A stretch of 64,000 nucleotides of DNA from Desulfovibrio sp. Fe33 (GTDB lineage Bacteria; Desulfobacterota; Desulfovibrionia; Desulfovibrionales; Desulfovibrionaceae): positions 62,001 through 126,000 of the forward strand of contig NZ_JAQKGU010000006.1 in NCBI RefSeq assembly GCF_028532725.1. Direction: 5' to 3'. The notes beneath the pieces were generated by a model. That model made no database searches, was not told the origin of the DNA, and was given only the letters and a program-made list of their open reading frames with translations. This document shows positions 9,162-21,255 of the stretch, in pieces. How positions within the stretch are numbered: the stretch's first letter is position 1; each line of letters begins with the position of its first letter. A program made the position numbers and the translations under genes.

Positions 9162-10448
9162 GTGAGCAACGAAAGCAACACCATGAACCAGAGCTTCATC
9201 AGGTTCTTCATGACCGCCGGGTGCGACAATTTCGCCCATGCGGTCCGGAAGTCCTTTCTGGCGGCGCTGTGGTTCGTCTTCCTTACCTTTCCGATCATGG
9301 TCATCCGGGTGAATACCATCGAGAAGACCGTGGTCTGGAACTGGCACAGAATCGGCTACGTGGCCCTGGCCGTGTTTTTCGGTTCCTTCGTCTGGCGCTG
9401 GCTGCTGGCGCGCAAGGAACTCAAGAAGGACGACTCCCGAAACGAGAGCAGGGTGGAATCCCTGCTGACCAAGTTGCAGTCCCATCCGGTCATGAAGTAT
9501 GCCGCCCTCGGACTGCTGGCCCTGGCCGCTATCGCCTATCCCCAGGTCTTCGACCTGTATCAGACCAACATCATGATTTCCTGCCTGGTCTATATCGTGC
9601 TCGGCCTCGGGCTGAACATCGTGGTCGGCCTGGCCGGTCTGCTCGATCTGGGCTATGTCGCCTTCTACGCCGTGGGCGCATACGCCTACGCGCTGTGCAA
9701 CATGCATTGGGACATCGGCTTCTGGTACATGCTGCCCATAGGCGCGGTTCTCGGCGCGGTTCTCGGCATTCTCCTCGGTTTTCCGGTCCTGCGGCTGCGG
9801 GGCGACTACCTGGCCATCGTCACCCTGGGCTTCGGTGAAATCATCCGTCTCGTGCTTGAGAACTGGGGCGATGTCACCATGGGCCCGTCCGGCATTTCCT
9901 CGATCGCCAGGCCCGGCCTGTTCGGCATCAAGCTCGGCGTCGTCGGCTCCACCCAATACATGTATTACATCATGTTCGGCGTGCTGGTCTTGACCATTTT
10001 CTGCGTCAACCGGCTTCAGAACTCCCGCATCGGTCGCGCATGGCTGGCCCTGCGCGAGGACGAGATAGCCTGTCAGGCCATGGGCATCGACAAGATGAAG
10101 ACCAAGCTCATGGCCTTCGCCCTGGGCGCGACCTGGGCCGGTATGGCTGGCGTGGTCTTCGCGGCCAAGACGACCTTCATCAACCCGGCTTCCTTCACCT
10201 TCTGGGAATCGGCCATCATCCTGTCCATCGTGGTCATCGGCGGCATGGGTTCCATACGCGGCGTCATAGCCGGAGCCATCATCCTCATCCTGGTGCCCGA
10301 ATACCTGCGCGAGTTCGCGCAGTTCAGGATGCTTCTGTTCGGGGCCATCATGGTCCTGGTGATGGTCTTCAGGCCCCAGGGCCTGATAAGCGCCAAGCGC
10401 AAGGTCTACGAATACAAGGTTGCCGCGACGGGGGCCGCCAATGACTAA
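9162..10448 (+). CDS. livM: Branched-chain amino acid ABC transporter permease LivM
   Basis: 428-residue permease, GTG start at 9162 chosen for the CAAGGAATATATC ribosome site 7 bases upstream; an in-frame ATG at 9183 is the alternative. The first 120 residues hold two extra hydrophobic helices and a charged linker, seen in longer LivM proteins with a DUF3382-like N-terminal region. The core carries NIVVGLAGLLDLGYVAFYAVGA-like sequence and the docking loop VVIGGMGSIRGVIAGA. The end overlaps livG by 8 bases. It is the second transmembrane half of the Liv importer. Confidence 0.93.
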   Translation: MSNESNTMNQSFIRFFMTAGCDNFAHAVRKSFLAALWFVFLTFPIMVIRVNTIEKTVVWNWHRIGYVALAVFFGSFVWRWLLARKELKKDDSRNESRVESLLTKLQSHPVMKYAALGLLALAAIAYPQVFDLYQTNIMISCLVYIVLGLGLNIVVGLAGLLDLGYVAFYAVGAYAYALCNMHWDIGFWYMLPIGAVLGAVLGILLGFPVLRLRGDYLAIVTLGFGEIIRLVLENWGDVTMGPSGISSIARPGLFGIKLGVVGSTQYMYYIMFGVLVLTIFCVNRLQNSRIGRAWLALREDEIACQAMGIDKMKTKLMAFALGATWAGMAGVVFAAKTTFINPASFTFWESAIILSIVVIGGMGSIRGVIAGAIILILVPEYLREFAQFRMLLFGAIMVLVMVFRPQGLISAKRKVYEYKVAATGAAND

Positions 10449-11227
10449 TCCAGTTTTGAACGTCAGCGCCGTGAGCAAGGACTTCGGGGGCATCCGCGCC
10501 CTGGACGATGTCGATCTCGTGGTCAACGACAGGGAAATCGTGGCCCTCATCGGCCCCAACGGCGCAGGGAAGACCACCTTCTTCAACTGCATCACCGGCA
10601 TTTACACGCCCACGTCCGGAGACGTCATCATCGATCCCGTCGCGGACGGCCATTCCCGCCGGATCAACGGCAAAAAACCCAATATCGTGACTGAGCTGGG
10701 CATGGCCCGGACCTTTCAGAACATCCGTCTGTTCCCGTCCATGACCGCGCTCGAAAACGTCATGATCGGCACCCATTGCCGGACCAAGTCCTCCATATGG
10801 GGTGCCATTTCGCGCAACCGGGCGACACGCCGCGAGGAGCAGGCCGTCATCCAGAAGGCTTACGAATTGCTGGAACTGGTCGGCCTGGCCGAGTTCGTCA
10901 ACGAGCTGGCCATGAATATGCCCTACGGCAAGCAGCGTCGTCTGGAAATCGCCCGGGCGCTGGCCACTGACCCGTTCCTCCTGCTTCTCGACGAGCCCGC
11001 CGCGGGCATGAACCCGCAGGAGACCCGGGACCTGGAAGAACTCATCGTCGGCATACGCGAGCAGTTCAACATCTCCATCATGCTCATCGAGCACGACATG
11101 AAGATGGTCATGTCCATGTCCGACCGCATTTACGTCCTGGATTACGGGCGGATGATCGCGGACGGCACGCCCCGGGAGATCGCGGCGAATCCGGAGGTCA
11201 TCAAGGCCTACCTCGGGGAGGAACACG

Positions 11228-11235
<8 letters not shown>
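10441..11235 (+). CDS. livG: Branched-chain amino acid ABC transporter ATPase LivG
   Basis: 264-residue ABC ATPase. Start at 10441 overlaps the livM stop by 8 bases; an earlier in-frame ATG at 10420 would add seven residues and lacks support. Walker A is GPNGAGKTTFF, the Q-loop region is LGMARTFQNIRLFP, the signature region is MPYGKQRRLEIARAL and Walker B is FLLLLDEPAAGMNP. The degenerate signature and AGMNP after Walker B are typical of LivG rather than LivF. It powers import through LivHM with LivF. Confidence 0.94.
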
Positions 11236-13472
<2,237 letters not shown>

Positions 13473-13542
13473 CCGCCGCCCCCCGGCGGTGGAGCGTTAA
13501 TTCGCCTTTTCATTTTTCCCATTGTGAATTAGAGAGAAACTC

Positions 13543-15087
13543 ATGCACGACAATAGAGTACTTATCCTTGATTTTGGCAGTCAGTTCACTCAGCTGATCG
13601 CGCGCCGAGTGCGCGAAGCCGGGGTGTATTCCGAGATTCACCCCTGCAACGTGGACCCCGAGCGGGTCAAGGCCTTCAAGCCCTCGGCGTTGATCCTGTC
13701 CGGCGGCCCGTCCAGTGTTCTGGAAGGCGGCTGCCCCGATCTGAACATGGAATATCTCCAGATGGGCATTCCCGTGCTGGGCATCTGCTATGGAATGCAG
13801 CTTTTGGCCCACAAGCTCGGCGGCAAGGTGGTTGCGTCCACCGACCGCGAGTACGGCCGCGCCCAGTTTACCGCCCAGAACGATTGCGTCCTGTTCGACG
13901 GTGTCGACGAGAAGGACGATCTGACCGTCTGGATGTCCCACGGTGACCGGGTCGAGGCCCTGCCCGAGGGCTTCCTGCCCATGGGCAAGACCGATTCCAT
14001 CGAGTTCGCCGCCATGGGCGATCCCGCGCGGAAATATTACGCCCTTCAGTTCCACCCCGAAGTGGCCCATACCACGGACGGCGCTCTGATCATTCAGAAC
14101 TTCCTGTTCAAGGTCGCCGGTCTCAAGGCCACCTGGTCCATGGCGTCCTTCGTCGACACGACCATCGAGGCCCTCAAGGAGCAGGTCGGCGACGCCAAGG
14201 TCGTGCTCGGCCTGTCCGGCGGCATCGATTCCACCGTGGCCGCCGTCATGCTGCACAGGGCCATCGGCAAGAATCTGCACTGCATTTTCGTGGACAACGG
14301 GCTGCTGCGCATGGGCGAACGAGAGGAAGTCATCGGCTTCCTGGCAGAGCATTTCGACCTCAACGTCAAGATGGTCGACGCCTCCGACGAATTCCTCGCC
14401 GACCTCAAGGGCGTGGAAGACCCGGAAAAGAAGCGCAAGCTCATCGGCTACAAGTTTATCGAGGTCTTCGACCGCGAGGCCAAGGCCATCGAAGGCGTTG
14501 AATTCCTGGGACAGGGCACCTTGTACCCGGATGTCATCGAGTCCGAATCCTTCAAGGGCCCCTCGGCGGTCATCAAGTCCCACCACAACGTGGGCGGCCT
14601 TCCCGAGAAGATGAACCTCAAGCTGGTGGAGCCGCTGCGCGAGCTGTTCAAGGACGAAGTGCGCCGCGCCGCCTACGAGCTGGGGCTGCCCGAACATATC
14701 ATCTGGCGTCAGCCTTTCCCCGGTCCGGGTCTGTCCATCCGCATCATCGGCGAAGTCAACGAGGAGCGGCTGCAAATCCTCCGTCTGGCCGACAAGATCG
14801 TCCAGAACGAGATGCTGGCCTCCGACTGGTACCGCAAGGTCTGGCAAGGTTTCGCCGTGCTCCTGCCGCTCAAGACCGTGGGCGTCATGGGCGATGACCG
14901 CACCTACGAAAACGTCATCGCGCTGCGCATCGTCGATTCCCTCGACGCCATGACCGCGGATTGGTCCCGGCTTCCCTCGGAGCTGCTGGCCCGCATGTCC
15001 AACCGGATCATCCGTGAGGTCAAGGGCGTGAACCGGGTGGTGCTGGACATCTCCTCCAAGCCGCCGAGCACCATTGAGTGGGAATAA
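13543..15087 (+). CDS. guaA: GMP synthase (glutamine-hydrolysing)
   Basis: 514-residue two-domain enzyme that aminates XMP to GMP using glutamine and ATP. The class I amidotransferase half has the nucleophile Cys82 in GICYGMQ and the later HPEV histidine. The ATP pyrophosphatase half has the PP-loop LSGGIDST (residues 224-231) and the dimerisation domain ends with the conserved PPSTIEWE. Length and ending are standard. It sits downstream of guaB with a small hairpin (ACCGCCG/CGGCGGT at 13472-13490) between them. Confidence 0.97.
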   Translation: MHDNRVLILDFGSQFTQLIARRVREAGVYSEIHPCNVDPERVKAFKPSALILSGGPSSVLEGGCPDLNMEYLQMGIPVLGICYGMQLLAHKLGGKVVASTDREYGRAQFTAQNDCVLFDGVDEKDDLTVWMSHGDRVEALPEGFLPMGKTDSIEFAAMGDPARKYYALQFHPEVAHTTDGALIIQNFLFKVAGLKATWSMASFVDTTIEALKEQVGDAKVVLGLSGGIDSTVAAVMLHRAIGKNLHCIFVDNGLLRMGEREEVIGFLAEHFDLNVKMVDASDEFLADLKGVEDPEKKRKLIGYKFIEVFDREAKAIEGVEFLGQGTLYPDVIESESFKGPSAVIKSHHNVGGLPEKMNLKLVEPLRELFKDEVRRAAYELGLPEHIIWRQPFPGPGLSIRIIGEVNEERLQILRLADKIVQNEMLASDWYRKVWQGFAVLLPLKTVGVMGDDRTYENVIALRIVDSLDAMTADWSRLPSELLARMSNRIIREVKGVNRVVLDISSKPPSTIEWE

Positions 15088-15121
15088 TCCGAGAGACTAA
15101 ACCGAATATTCAGGTGAGCAT

Positions 15122-15448
15122 ATGTTTGGAATAGGCGGACCAGAGTTATTGATTATCTGCGTGGTGGCGCTCATCGTCATCGGCCCCCAGAAGTTGCCCG
15201 AGCTGCTTAGGTCGCTGGGCAAGGGCGTGGCGGAGTTCAAGCGCGTCGGCAACGAAGTCAAGTCGACCCTGGATGACGAAGTCACCAAGGCCGAGGCTGA
15301 GGCCCGCAAGAAGGAAGTTGACGCCGAGTTGGCTCGCAGAAAGGCCGCAAAGGCCAAGGAAGAGGCTGCTCCCGTAGAAGCCGAAACGACCGCCGAGGCC
15401 GAGTCGGCTCCCGCTTCCGACGCCGAGTCCGCAGAGAAAAAGGCCTAA
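15122..15448 (+). CDS. tatB: Sec-independent translocase subunit TatB (TatA/B family)
   Basis: 108-residue protein with a short N-terminal membrane helix, [20 protein letters not shown], the GPQKLPE hinge and an amphipathic helix ([16 protein letters not shown]). Glu8 after a Gly-Pro and the GPQKLPE hinge favour TatB over TatA. The tail (about 55-108) is Ala/Glu-rich and probably disordered. TatB with TatC forms the receptor for twin-arginine signal peptides. tatC follows 6 bases downstream. A TatA-like role cannot be excluded because some bacteria use one bifunctional subunit. Confidence 0.88.
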   Translation: MFGIGGPELLIICVVALIVIGPQKLPELLRSLGKGVAEFKRVGNEVKSTLDDEVTKAEAEARKKEVDAELARRKAAKAKEEAAPVEAETTAEAESAPASDAESAEKKA

Positions 15449-15454
15449 AGTCGA

Positions 15455-16861
15455 ATGCGTTCCGATAAAGACGACGTCAAAGGCCCTGAAGAGGAGTCTC
15501 TTGTCGAGACCCCTGTGGAACCCGACGAGGACCCCTCTCTGACGGATGAGGAGCTTGTCGGTTCCGCCGAGGAGGGCGCAGGCGATTCCGGGCAGGACGC
15601 TGGTGCGTCCGGCTCTCTGGACGACCGGCCGGAAGCCTCCGGAGAAGGCGCGGACGAGGAAGAATCCTCCTCCGCCGAGCCTTCCGAAGGGACCGGTGAC
15701 GTGCCTGAAGTCTCCGACGAAGAGGGCGCGGCCGTTCCCGACGCGGACGGCGCTGGCGGTGGCGACGGCACGGACGGCCCGGCCGACGGCACGGCTCCGG
15801 CCGTGCCCGACGAAGAGCCCGACGATGAGCCCGACGATGAGCCTGAAGAAGCGGCTGATGAAGACGGTGAGGATACCGAGGACGAGGCGCTTGAGGATGG
15901 TGAAGGGGCGCAGATGTCCCTTCTCGACCACCTCGGCGAGCTTCGCGCGCGTCTGACCCGAGCCTTTATCGCCGTGGGCGTTGGGATGCTCGCCTGTTAC
16001 TCTTTTGCCGGGCAGATGTTCGACATCCTCATGCAGCCGATGGTCGACGTCTTCCAGAAACAGGCCGCGGCCAACCCGTTGCTCACTCCCGAGTTCTATC
16101 GGGATTTCGGCATGGTCTTCCAGAAGATGCTGACGGACAACGGCTTCAATCATCCCGAGCAGATGCAGATATTCATGGCCGCCCTGCAAAAGGCGCTCAT
16201 GGCGGTGGCCACGGAAGGACACTTCCAGTACACCTATCCGGCCGAAGCGTTCTTCGCGCATATCAAGATATCCATTGTGGCGGGTCTGTTCCTGGTCAGC
16301 CCCTACGTGTTCGCGCAGATTTGGGGCTTCATCGCGCCCGGTCTGTATTCCCACGAGCGTAAATGGATGGTGCCCATGGCCCTGTTCTCGGGGCTGTTCT
16401 TCACGGGCGGCGCGCTGTTCGGGTACTTCCAGGTCTTCCCCTATGCTTTCGACTTCTTTGCAGGATTCTCCAACGAAGGCATTCAATTTGTGCCTAAGCT
16501 CAATGAATATTTGAGTTTTTGTCTCAAGTTGCTATTCGCCTTCGGCTTGGTTTTCGAGCTGCCGCTGTTCATCTTCTTCCTGGCCAGGATGGGGCTGGTG
16601 TCTTCCACCGGATTGCGCAAGAAGCGCAAGTACGCCATCCTGTGCGCTTTTATCGTATCGGCCGTCCTGACACCGCCCGATCCCTTCACGCAGTGCCTCA
16701 TGGCCGGGCCGCTGATCGTCCTCTACGAGGTCGGCATCTGGGTGGCCTTCTTCTTCGGCAAGAAGGAGAAACGTCATCTCCAGAAGCAGGCCGAGGCCGA
16801 AGCGAAGGCTCAGGCCGAGCTGGACGCGGCTGCCGAGGGAGAAGGGAAGGAGTCGGCGTAA
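15455..16861 (+). CDS. tatC: Sec-independent translocase TatC with long acidic N-terminal extension
   Basis: 468 residues against about 250 for typical TatC. Residues 1-153 are a very acidic low-complexity region rich in Asp, Glu, Ser, Gly and Pro. The recognisable TatC core begins at Met154 (MSLLDHLGELRARL) and has six helices. The first periplasmic loop is about 50 residues longer than usual, and the C-terminus ends with a Lys/Glu/Ala-rich tail. The ATG at 15455 has only a weak ribosome site, whereas GAAGGGGCGCAG precedes the ATG at 15914, so a shorter product may start there. The frame stays open and Asp/Glu-coding throughout the extension. The core binds twin-arginine signals. Confidence 0.9.
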   Translation: MRSDKDDVKGPEEESLVETPVEPDEDPSLTDEELVGSAEEGAGDSGQDAGASGSLDDRPEASGEGADEEESSSAEPSEGTGDVPEVSDEEGAAVPDADGAGGGDGTDGPADGTAPAVPDEEPDDEPDDEPEEAADEDGEDTEDEALEDGEGAQMSLLDHLGELRARLTRAFIAVGVGMLACYSFAGQMFDILMQPMVDVFQKQAAANPLLTPEFYRDFGMVFQKMLTDNGFNHPEQMQIFMAALQKALMAVATEGHFQYTYPAEAFFAHIKISIVAGLFLVSPYVFAQIWGFIAPGLYSHERKWMVPMALFSGLFFTGGALFGYFQVFPYAFDFFAGFSNEGIQFVPKLNEYLSFCLKLLFAFGLVFELPLFIFFLARMGLVSSTGLRKKRKYAILCAFIVSAVLTPPDPFTQCLMAGPLIVLYEVGIWVAFFFGKKEKRHLQKQAEAEAKAQAELDAAAEGEGKESA

Positions 16862-16873
16862 TTGCCCAACCCG

Positions 16874-16917
16874 GGGCGGGCATCGTTAAAGCCGGTGCCT
16901 GCCCTGTTTCTTTTTCT
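16874..16917 (+). terminator. Intrinsic terminator after tatC
   Basis: A 12-bp stem with two G-U pairs (16874-16885 with 16893-16904) is followed by TGTTTCTTTTTCT. It separates the tat genes from hisB. Confidence 0.7.
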
Positions 16918-16974
16918 AGTCTTTTCCTCTATGTATGGGGATGACGCTTACGTTCTACAGGAAAGGAGTGCGCC

Positions 16975-17556
16975 ATGCGCCAGGCCACCGTGGCTCGGAC
17001 CACCAAGGAAACGGACATAACGCTGACCCTGAATCTTGACGGCGAGGGGCTGGTCAAGGTCGATACCGGCATCGGTTTCGCCGATCACATGCTGACCCTG
17101 TGCGCCTTCTGGGCGGGGTTCGATCTGGAATTGACCTGCAAGGGCGATTTGGAGATCGACACCCATCACAGCCTCGAAGATATCGCCCTCTGTCTGGGAC
17201 AGGCGCTTAATGAGGCCTTGGGTGACAAGCGGGGCATCAACCGCGTGGCTTCGGTCAAGGTTCCCATGGACGAGGCGCTGGCCGAAGTGGTCGTCGATCT
17301 TTCCGGCCGTCCGTATATCGTCTACGACGACGCGCTTCTGCCCCCCATCATCGCGGGCGACGAGAAGGACGTCTGGCGTGAATTCCTGAAGTCCCTGGCA
17401 TTCAAGGCAGGCATGAACCTGCACGTCAAATTTGAGTATGGCCAAAACGGCCACCATCTGCTGGAAGCGGCTTTCAAGGCCTTGGGGCTCGCTTTGGCTC
17501 ATGCGACCACCATCGGCCGCAAGGGCGTCTCCAGCACCAAAGGGAGTCTCGACTGA
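16975..17556 (+). CDS. hisB: Imidazoleglycerol-phosphate dehydratase
   Basis: 193-residue monofunctional HisB, which dehydrates imidazoleglycerol phosphate to imidazole-acetol phosphate in histidine synthesis. Metal-binding motifs are visible in order: [22 protein letters not shown] and [13 protein letters not shown]. An AGGAAAGGAG ribosome site precedes the ATG. The stop overlaps the ATG of the following lipoprotein gene by one base. There is no N-terminal phosphatase domain, unlike enteric HisB. Confidence 0.96.
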   Translation: MRQATVARTTKETDITLTLNLDGEGLVKVDTGIGFADHMLTLCAFWAGFDLELTCKGDLEIDTHHSLEDIALCLGQALNEALGDKRGINRVASVKVPMDEALAEVVVDLSGRPYIVYDDALLPPIIAGDEKDVWREFLKSLAFKAGMNLHVKFEYGQNGHHLLEAAFKALGLALAHATTIGRKGVSSTKGSLD

Positions 17557-18209
17557 TGAAACGTTCCGCTGTCTTTACCGTCCTGGCGCTGCTCTGTCTT
17601 GCGTTGTTGACCGTGGCCGGTTGCGGCAAGTCGACGCGTACCGCTGCCGTGCCCCGTCCCGAGGGCAAGCTGGCCGTGGCCGGGTTCACCAATCCCACCT
17701 ACAATTGGGAGCTCTTGGCGGGCTATCTTGAGGAAGAGGGCAAGCCTGCTCCCTCCGGGACCATCGATACGCTGAACGTGATCCTGGCCGATACCCTGCA
17801 CAAGCATCAGGTCTTCGATTACATTACGCCGGACGCCGTCAAGCAGTGCGAGGACGTCGTCGCCTTCGAGGATTCCGGCAAGCCCAAGGTCTCCGCCTGG
17901 AAGTATTGGCTCGGCGTGGGCAAGTGCATCCAGGCCGACTACCTGCTCGTTCCCCAACTGACCACCTGGCATGAACGGGTGGGCAGCGATATGGGCGTCG
18001 AGGTTCCGGCATCGGTGGCCATCGATTTTTATCTTATCGACGTCAACCAGGAACGGATGATTCGCTCGCGTTACGAGGAGACCCAGCAATCCCTGTTGGA
18101 AAACCTGTACAACGCCAAGAAGTACGCTGCCCGGGGCGGCAAGTGGGTGACCGCCACCCGACTGGCCCAGGACGGCATGGACGAAAAACTCATGGAACTC
18201 GGATTATGA
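17556..18209 (+). CDS. Putative lipoprotein (CsgG/LpoB-like) between hisB and hisA
   Basis: 217-residue protein with a lipoprotein signal peptide ending VAGC (Cys23). The mature part ([58 protein letters not shown]) resembles the CsgG/LpoB-like fold, in which a small lipoprotein reports on or supports envelope assembly. I could not identify a defined family. It is wedged between two histidine genes, overlapping hisB by one base and hisA by four (ATGA), so it is probably co-translated with them although it has no evident link to histidine synthesis. Confidence 0.75.
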   Translation: MKRSAVFTVLALLCLALLTVAGCGKSTRTAAVPRPEGKLAVAGFTNPTYNWELLAGYLEEEGKPAPSGTIDTLNVILADTLHKHQVFDYITPDAVKQCEDVVAFEDSGKPKVSAWKYWLGVGKCIQADYLLVPQLTTWHERVGSDMGVEVPASVAIDFYLIDVNQERMIRSRYEETQQSLLENLYNAKKYAARGGKWVTATRLAQDGMDEKLMELGL

Positions 18210-18934
18210 TTCTTTTTCCCGCTGTCGACATCAAGAATGGTGAATGTGTCCGCCTTGCACAGGGCAAGGAGGACGAAGTCACCGTCTTCGCCTCCGACCC
18301 CGTCGCCCAGGCGCGCTATTGGGAAGACCTCGGCGCGCGCTACCTCCACGTGGTTGACCTGGACGGGGCCTTTTCGGGCGTGCCCAAGAATTTCGAACTC
18401 ATCAAGGCCATCTGCTCCGAGATAGATATTCCGGTCCAGCTCGGGGGCGGCATCCGCGATATCGCCACGGCCCGAAAATATATCGAAGCGGGCGTGCATC
18501 GCCTGATTATCGGGACCATGGCCCTTGAGGACCCGAAGCTTTTTTCCGACCTTTGCAAGGCGTTGCCCGGCCGCATCGGCGTCTCCCTCGACGCGGTGGA
18601 CGGCAAGCTCAAGACCAAGGGTTGGGTGGAAGACGCCGGATTGACCATCGACGACGTTCTGCCTCGGCTCGAGGCCGAAGGAATCTGCTTCATCGTCTAT
18701 ACGGATATCGCCCGCGACGGGATGCAGACCGGCGTCAACTTCGATGCCCTGTCCGCGCTCTGCTCCAAGACCTCCGTTCCCGTCATCGCCGCCGGGGGCG
18801 TACATACGCTCGACGACATCAAGAATCTCTACCCGTTGTCAGGGAAGGGGCTCGAAGGGGCCATTTCGGGCCGTGCGATTTACGTTGGCACCCTCGACGT
18901 CAAGGAAGCCAACGCCTGGATCGACGCCCAGTAG
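18206..18934 (+). CDS. hisA: ProFAR isomerase HisA
   Basis: 242-residue TIM-barrel enzyme that converts ProFAR to PRFAR in histidine synthesis. Start at 18206 overlaps the previous stop (ATGA) and gives the canonical [17 protein letters not shown] with catalytic Asp8. The second catalytic Asp lies in [10 protein letters not shown], and the phosphate-binding segments VQLGGGIRD and [13 protein letters not shown] are present. A longer in-frame upstream extension has no family similarity. A strong terminator follows. Confidence 0.96.
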   Translation: MILFPAVDIKNGECVRLAQGKEDEVTVFASDPVAQARYWEDLGARYLHVVDLDGAFSGVPKNFELIKAICSEIDIPVQLGGGIRDIATARKYIEAGVHRLIIGTMALEDPKLFSDLCKALPGRIGVSLDAVDGKLKTKGWVEDAGLTIDDVLPRLEAEGICFIVYTDIARDGMQTGVNFDALSALCSKTSVPVIAAGGVHTLDDIKNLYPLSGKGLEGAISGRAIYVGTLDVKEANAWIDAQ

Positions 18935-18953
18935 CGCGACAAGATTATCAATG

Positions 18954-18985
18954 AAAAAGGCTCCCGCTTGCGGGAGCCTTTTTTT
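18954..18985 (+). terminator. Intrinsic terminator after hisA
   Basis: AAAAAGGCTCCCGC (18954-18967), a TT loop and the complement from 18970 run into seven T residues. Strong canonical terminator ending the hisB-lipoprotein-hisA unit. Confidence 0.9.
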
Positions 18986-18986
18986 G

Positions 18987-19155
18987 TAGAAACCACCATA
19001 TTCCCCTCCCGACCTTCGCGGCATACCCCCTTGGAGCCGGAAAAGCCCGCGCCAAAGGCGCTCGCATGGGATGCAAGGGTGCGAGCCCTTGCCCGCCGGA
19101 GGCGAAATCATTCGGCTATTGCCGCAAAGCGGCTTTCAACACCTGATTTTCCCCT
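18987..19155 (+). repeat. Dispersed intergenic repeat, copy 1
   Basis: About 169 bases from TAGAAACCACCATATTCC to CCTGATTTTCCCCT. It is repeated about 95% identically 200 bases downstream, and more diverged copies occur inverted at 21256-21412 and 33586-33740. Internal short hairpins include GCCGC-AAA-GCGGC, GCGCC-AAA-GGCGC and CAAGGG-N6-CCCTTG. It lies directly after the hisA terminator. No transposase or flanking target duplication was seen. Short reading frames through it are not credible genes. Confidence 0.85.
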
Positions 19156-19186
19156 CTCCATGGGGCGAAACGGATAGTTGCTTTTT

Positions 19187-19355
19187 TAGAAACCACCATA
19201 TTCCCCTACCGACCTTCGCGGCATACCCCCTCGGAGCAAGAAAAGCCCGCGCCGAAGGCGCTCGTATGGGATGCAAGGGTGCGAGCCCTTGCCCGCCGGA
19301 GGCGAAATCATCCGGCTATTGCCGCAAAGCGGCTTTCAACACCTGATTTTCCCCT
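19187..19355 (+). repeat. Dispersed intergenic repeat, copy 2
   Basis: Second tandem copy, at an exact 200-base offset from copy 1, with about eight substitutions and no indel. The 31-base spacer between the two copies (19156-19186) is CT- and GC-mixed and not part of the repeat. High identity in tandem suggests recent duplication. The gap from hisA to mscS (about 530 bases) is filled by the hisA terminator, these two copies and the mscS terminator. Confidence 0.85.
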
Positions 19356-19390
19356 TTGGGCATCCAAGGTGTTTGTCCGGTTGTCTTTGC

Positions 19391-19424
19391 AACAAGAAGC
19401 CCCGGCTCGTTTCCGAGCCGGGGC
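19391..19424 (-). terminator. Intrinsic terminator of mscS
   Basis: Perfect 11-bp stem (19399-19409 with 19414-19424), loop TTTC. Read on the minus strand, the direction of mscS, it is followed by TTCTTGTTG. It also faces transcription coming from hisA. Confidence 0.75.
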
Positions 19425-19462
19425 CATTTGCGAATCTCTGCGAGAGAACGGTTGTTCCGCGT

Positions 19463-20290
19463 CTATTCCTTGCCAACGGGGAACATATGGACGTCCTGCT
19501 GGGGGAAGGGAATGGAGATGCCTTCCTGGTCGAAGACGAGCTTTACCTTTTCAGTCAGGGCGAAGTAGACGCCCCAGTAGTCGGAGGTCTTGCACCACGG
19601 ACGGACCACGAAGTTGACCGAGGAGTCGGCCAGTTCGGATACTTCGATGGTCGGCGCGGGATCGGTCAGGACCCGAGGTTCCTCGGATACGATGCGCTCC
19701 AGGGTCTTCTTGGCCTTGAGCAGGTCGTCGCCGTAACCGATGCCGAACACCATGTCCACCCGGCGGGTGTCGTTGGCCGTGACGTTGGTGATGGTTCCGC
19801 CGAGGATGGAGGAGTTGGGCACGGTGATGACCATGTTGTCCGGAGTGGTCAGCACGGTGTTGAAGATGTTGATGGCGGTAACGGTTCCGGACACGCCGCC
19901 CGCAGTGACATAGTCGCCCTTGCGGAAGAACTTGAGCAGGATGAGCATGACGCCCGCCGCGAAGTTGGACAGGGAGTCCTTGAGCGCCAGGCCGACGGCC
20001 AGGCCTGCGGCGCCGAGTACGGCCAGGAAGCTCGTCACGTTGATGCCCGCCTGTCCGAGGGCCGCGATGACCACCGCCGCGATCAGGGCGTAGTAGATGA
20101 TGTTTCTCAGGAACGAGGCGAGGGTTTCATCGACCTTGGCCTTGAGCATGACGCGTTGCGACCCGTTGGCGACGCCCTTGGCGATGATTCGTCCGATGAC
20201 GAATATGAGCAGGGCGACGAGTATGCGCAGACCATACTGGGTTATGTAATTGGTCAAGGTCGCGGTGATTTGGGCAATATCAAATTCCAT
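19463..20290 (-). CDS. mscS: Small-conductance mechanosensitive channel MscS
   Basis: 275 residues, close to E. coli MscS (286). Three N-terminal helices are followed by the pore-lining TM3 with alternating Ala/Gly (VLGAAGLAVGLALKDSLSNFAAGVMLIL) and the beta domain (FFRKGDYVTAGGVSGTV; TVPNSSILGGTITN). It opens on hypo-osmotic shock to release solutes. TTGGAGGAATC precedes the ATG. It is a single gene with its own terminator. Confidence 0.95.
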   Translation of the reverse strand: MEFDIAQITATLTNYITQYGLRILVALLIFVIGRIIAKGVANGSQRVMLKAKVDETLASFLRNIIYYALIAAVVIAALGQAGINVTSFLAVLGAAGLAVGLALKDSLSNFAAGVMLILLKFFRKGDYVTAGGVSGTVTAINIFNTVLTTPDNMVITVPNSSILGGTITNVTANDTRRVDMVFGIGYGDDLLKAKKTLERIVSEEPRVLTDPAPTIEVSELADSSVNFVVRPWCKTSDYWGVYFALTEKVKLVFDQEGISIPFPQQDVHMFPVGKE

Positions 20291-20391
20291 GATTCCTCCA
20301 AAAGACAGGGTGTGATTTCTTCTTGGGAATGATTAGCACAAAGGGAAAAATATCGGAACAATTTTATTGAAGAAGGGGGATGAAATTTCGC

Positions 20392-21150
20392 TTATCCGTC
20401 GCCCCATTTTTTGGTCTCTTCCACGCGGATGTATTTCTGGAAGGTGTAGTAGAATCCGGCCAGCGCATTGCATAATCCGGCTGTGCCGTCCAGAAAGCCG
20501 AGCTTGAGCAGGTAGAGCTTGATGAACCGCATCTTGGCATGGAGCAGCGCTCGCCAGACCCCTCCCTTTCTTCCCTTCTCGCGGAGGGCGGCAGCCCCTT
20601 CCTCGGCGTAGTAGTTGATCTTGTCCATGTGTTGGCGGAAGGACTCGTAAGGGTAATGGAGGATGTCGCCGGACAGCTTACGGCTCTCGCCGCGCGGTTC
20701 GAAATGATAATGCGCGCCAGAGGCCGTGACTTCCATCTCGCCGGATCGGAATACGCGGAACAGGTAGTCGGGATACCACCCGGAATGCTTCATGAATCTA
20801 TTGAAATAGAAAGAGCTTCTGGGAACGAAATAACCGGCCAGCCGTTCTTTTTTATCGAGGTTTTTCAAAATGTTGCGGCGAAGCTCTTCGGTTAGGTATT
20901 CGTCCTGGTCCAGGGATATGACCCAGGCCGTGCCGATCTCGCCGAGCGCGAAGTTGAACTGGTCCACCGGGCCGGGCCACGGCCGGACGATGACCCGCGC
21001 GCCGCATTGTTCCGCAATTTCGCGGGTGCGGTCCGTGGACTGGGAATCCACCACCAGCAGCTCGTCGCAGAAATCGAGGGACTTGAGGCATTTTTCGAGC
21101 AGCCGCTCGCCGTTGTAGGTCAGGACCAGTCCGGTCACCGTCTCGCGCAT
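20392..21150 (-). CDS. Glycosyltransferase family 2 (WaaE-like)
   Basis: 252-residue GT-A fold enzyme. TGLVLTYNGERLLEKCLKSL, DELLVVDSQSTDRT and the DQDEYLT metal/donor site are typical of GT2. The later HSGWYPDYLFRVFRSG and HYHFEP match the WaaE/KdtX lipopolysaccharide core glucosyltransferase subgroup. AGGAGGAATGACCC precedes the ATG. It probably adds a sugar to LPS core; donor and acceptor are not certain. No terminator is obvious downstream. Confidence 0.87.
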   Translation of the reverse strand: MRETVTGLVLTYNGERLLEKCLKSLDFCDELLVVDSQSTDRTREIAEQCGARVIVRPWPGPVDQFNFALGEIGTAWVISLDQDEYLTEELRRNILKNLDKKERLAGYFVPRSSFYFNRFMKHSGWYPDYLFRVFRSGEMEVTASGAHYHFEPRGESRKLSGDILHYPYESFRQHMDKINYYAEEGAAALREKGRKGGVWRALLHAKMRFIKLYLLKLGFLDGTAGLCNALAGFYYTFQKYIRVEETKKWGDG

Positions 21151-21255
21151 GGGTCATTCCTCCTGAGTTTTGCATGATAGCCGCTAACCTACGCATGGTC
21201 CATCGGAAAAGATGTGGCAACGGATACCGTAGGGAACTTGTTTGTAGCTTCCTGA

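Noticed and set aside
18987..19355. CRISPR array or insertion sequence
   Set aside because: Only two near-identical 169-base units with one spacer; no short regularly spaced repeats, cas genes or transposase.
19271..20332. A 353-codon frame opposite mscS
   Set aside because: Its first part runs through the repeat element and the rest is antisense to a clear MscS gene.
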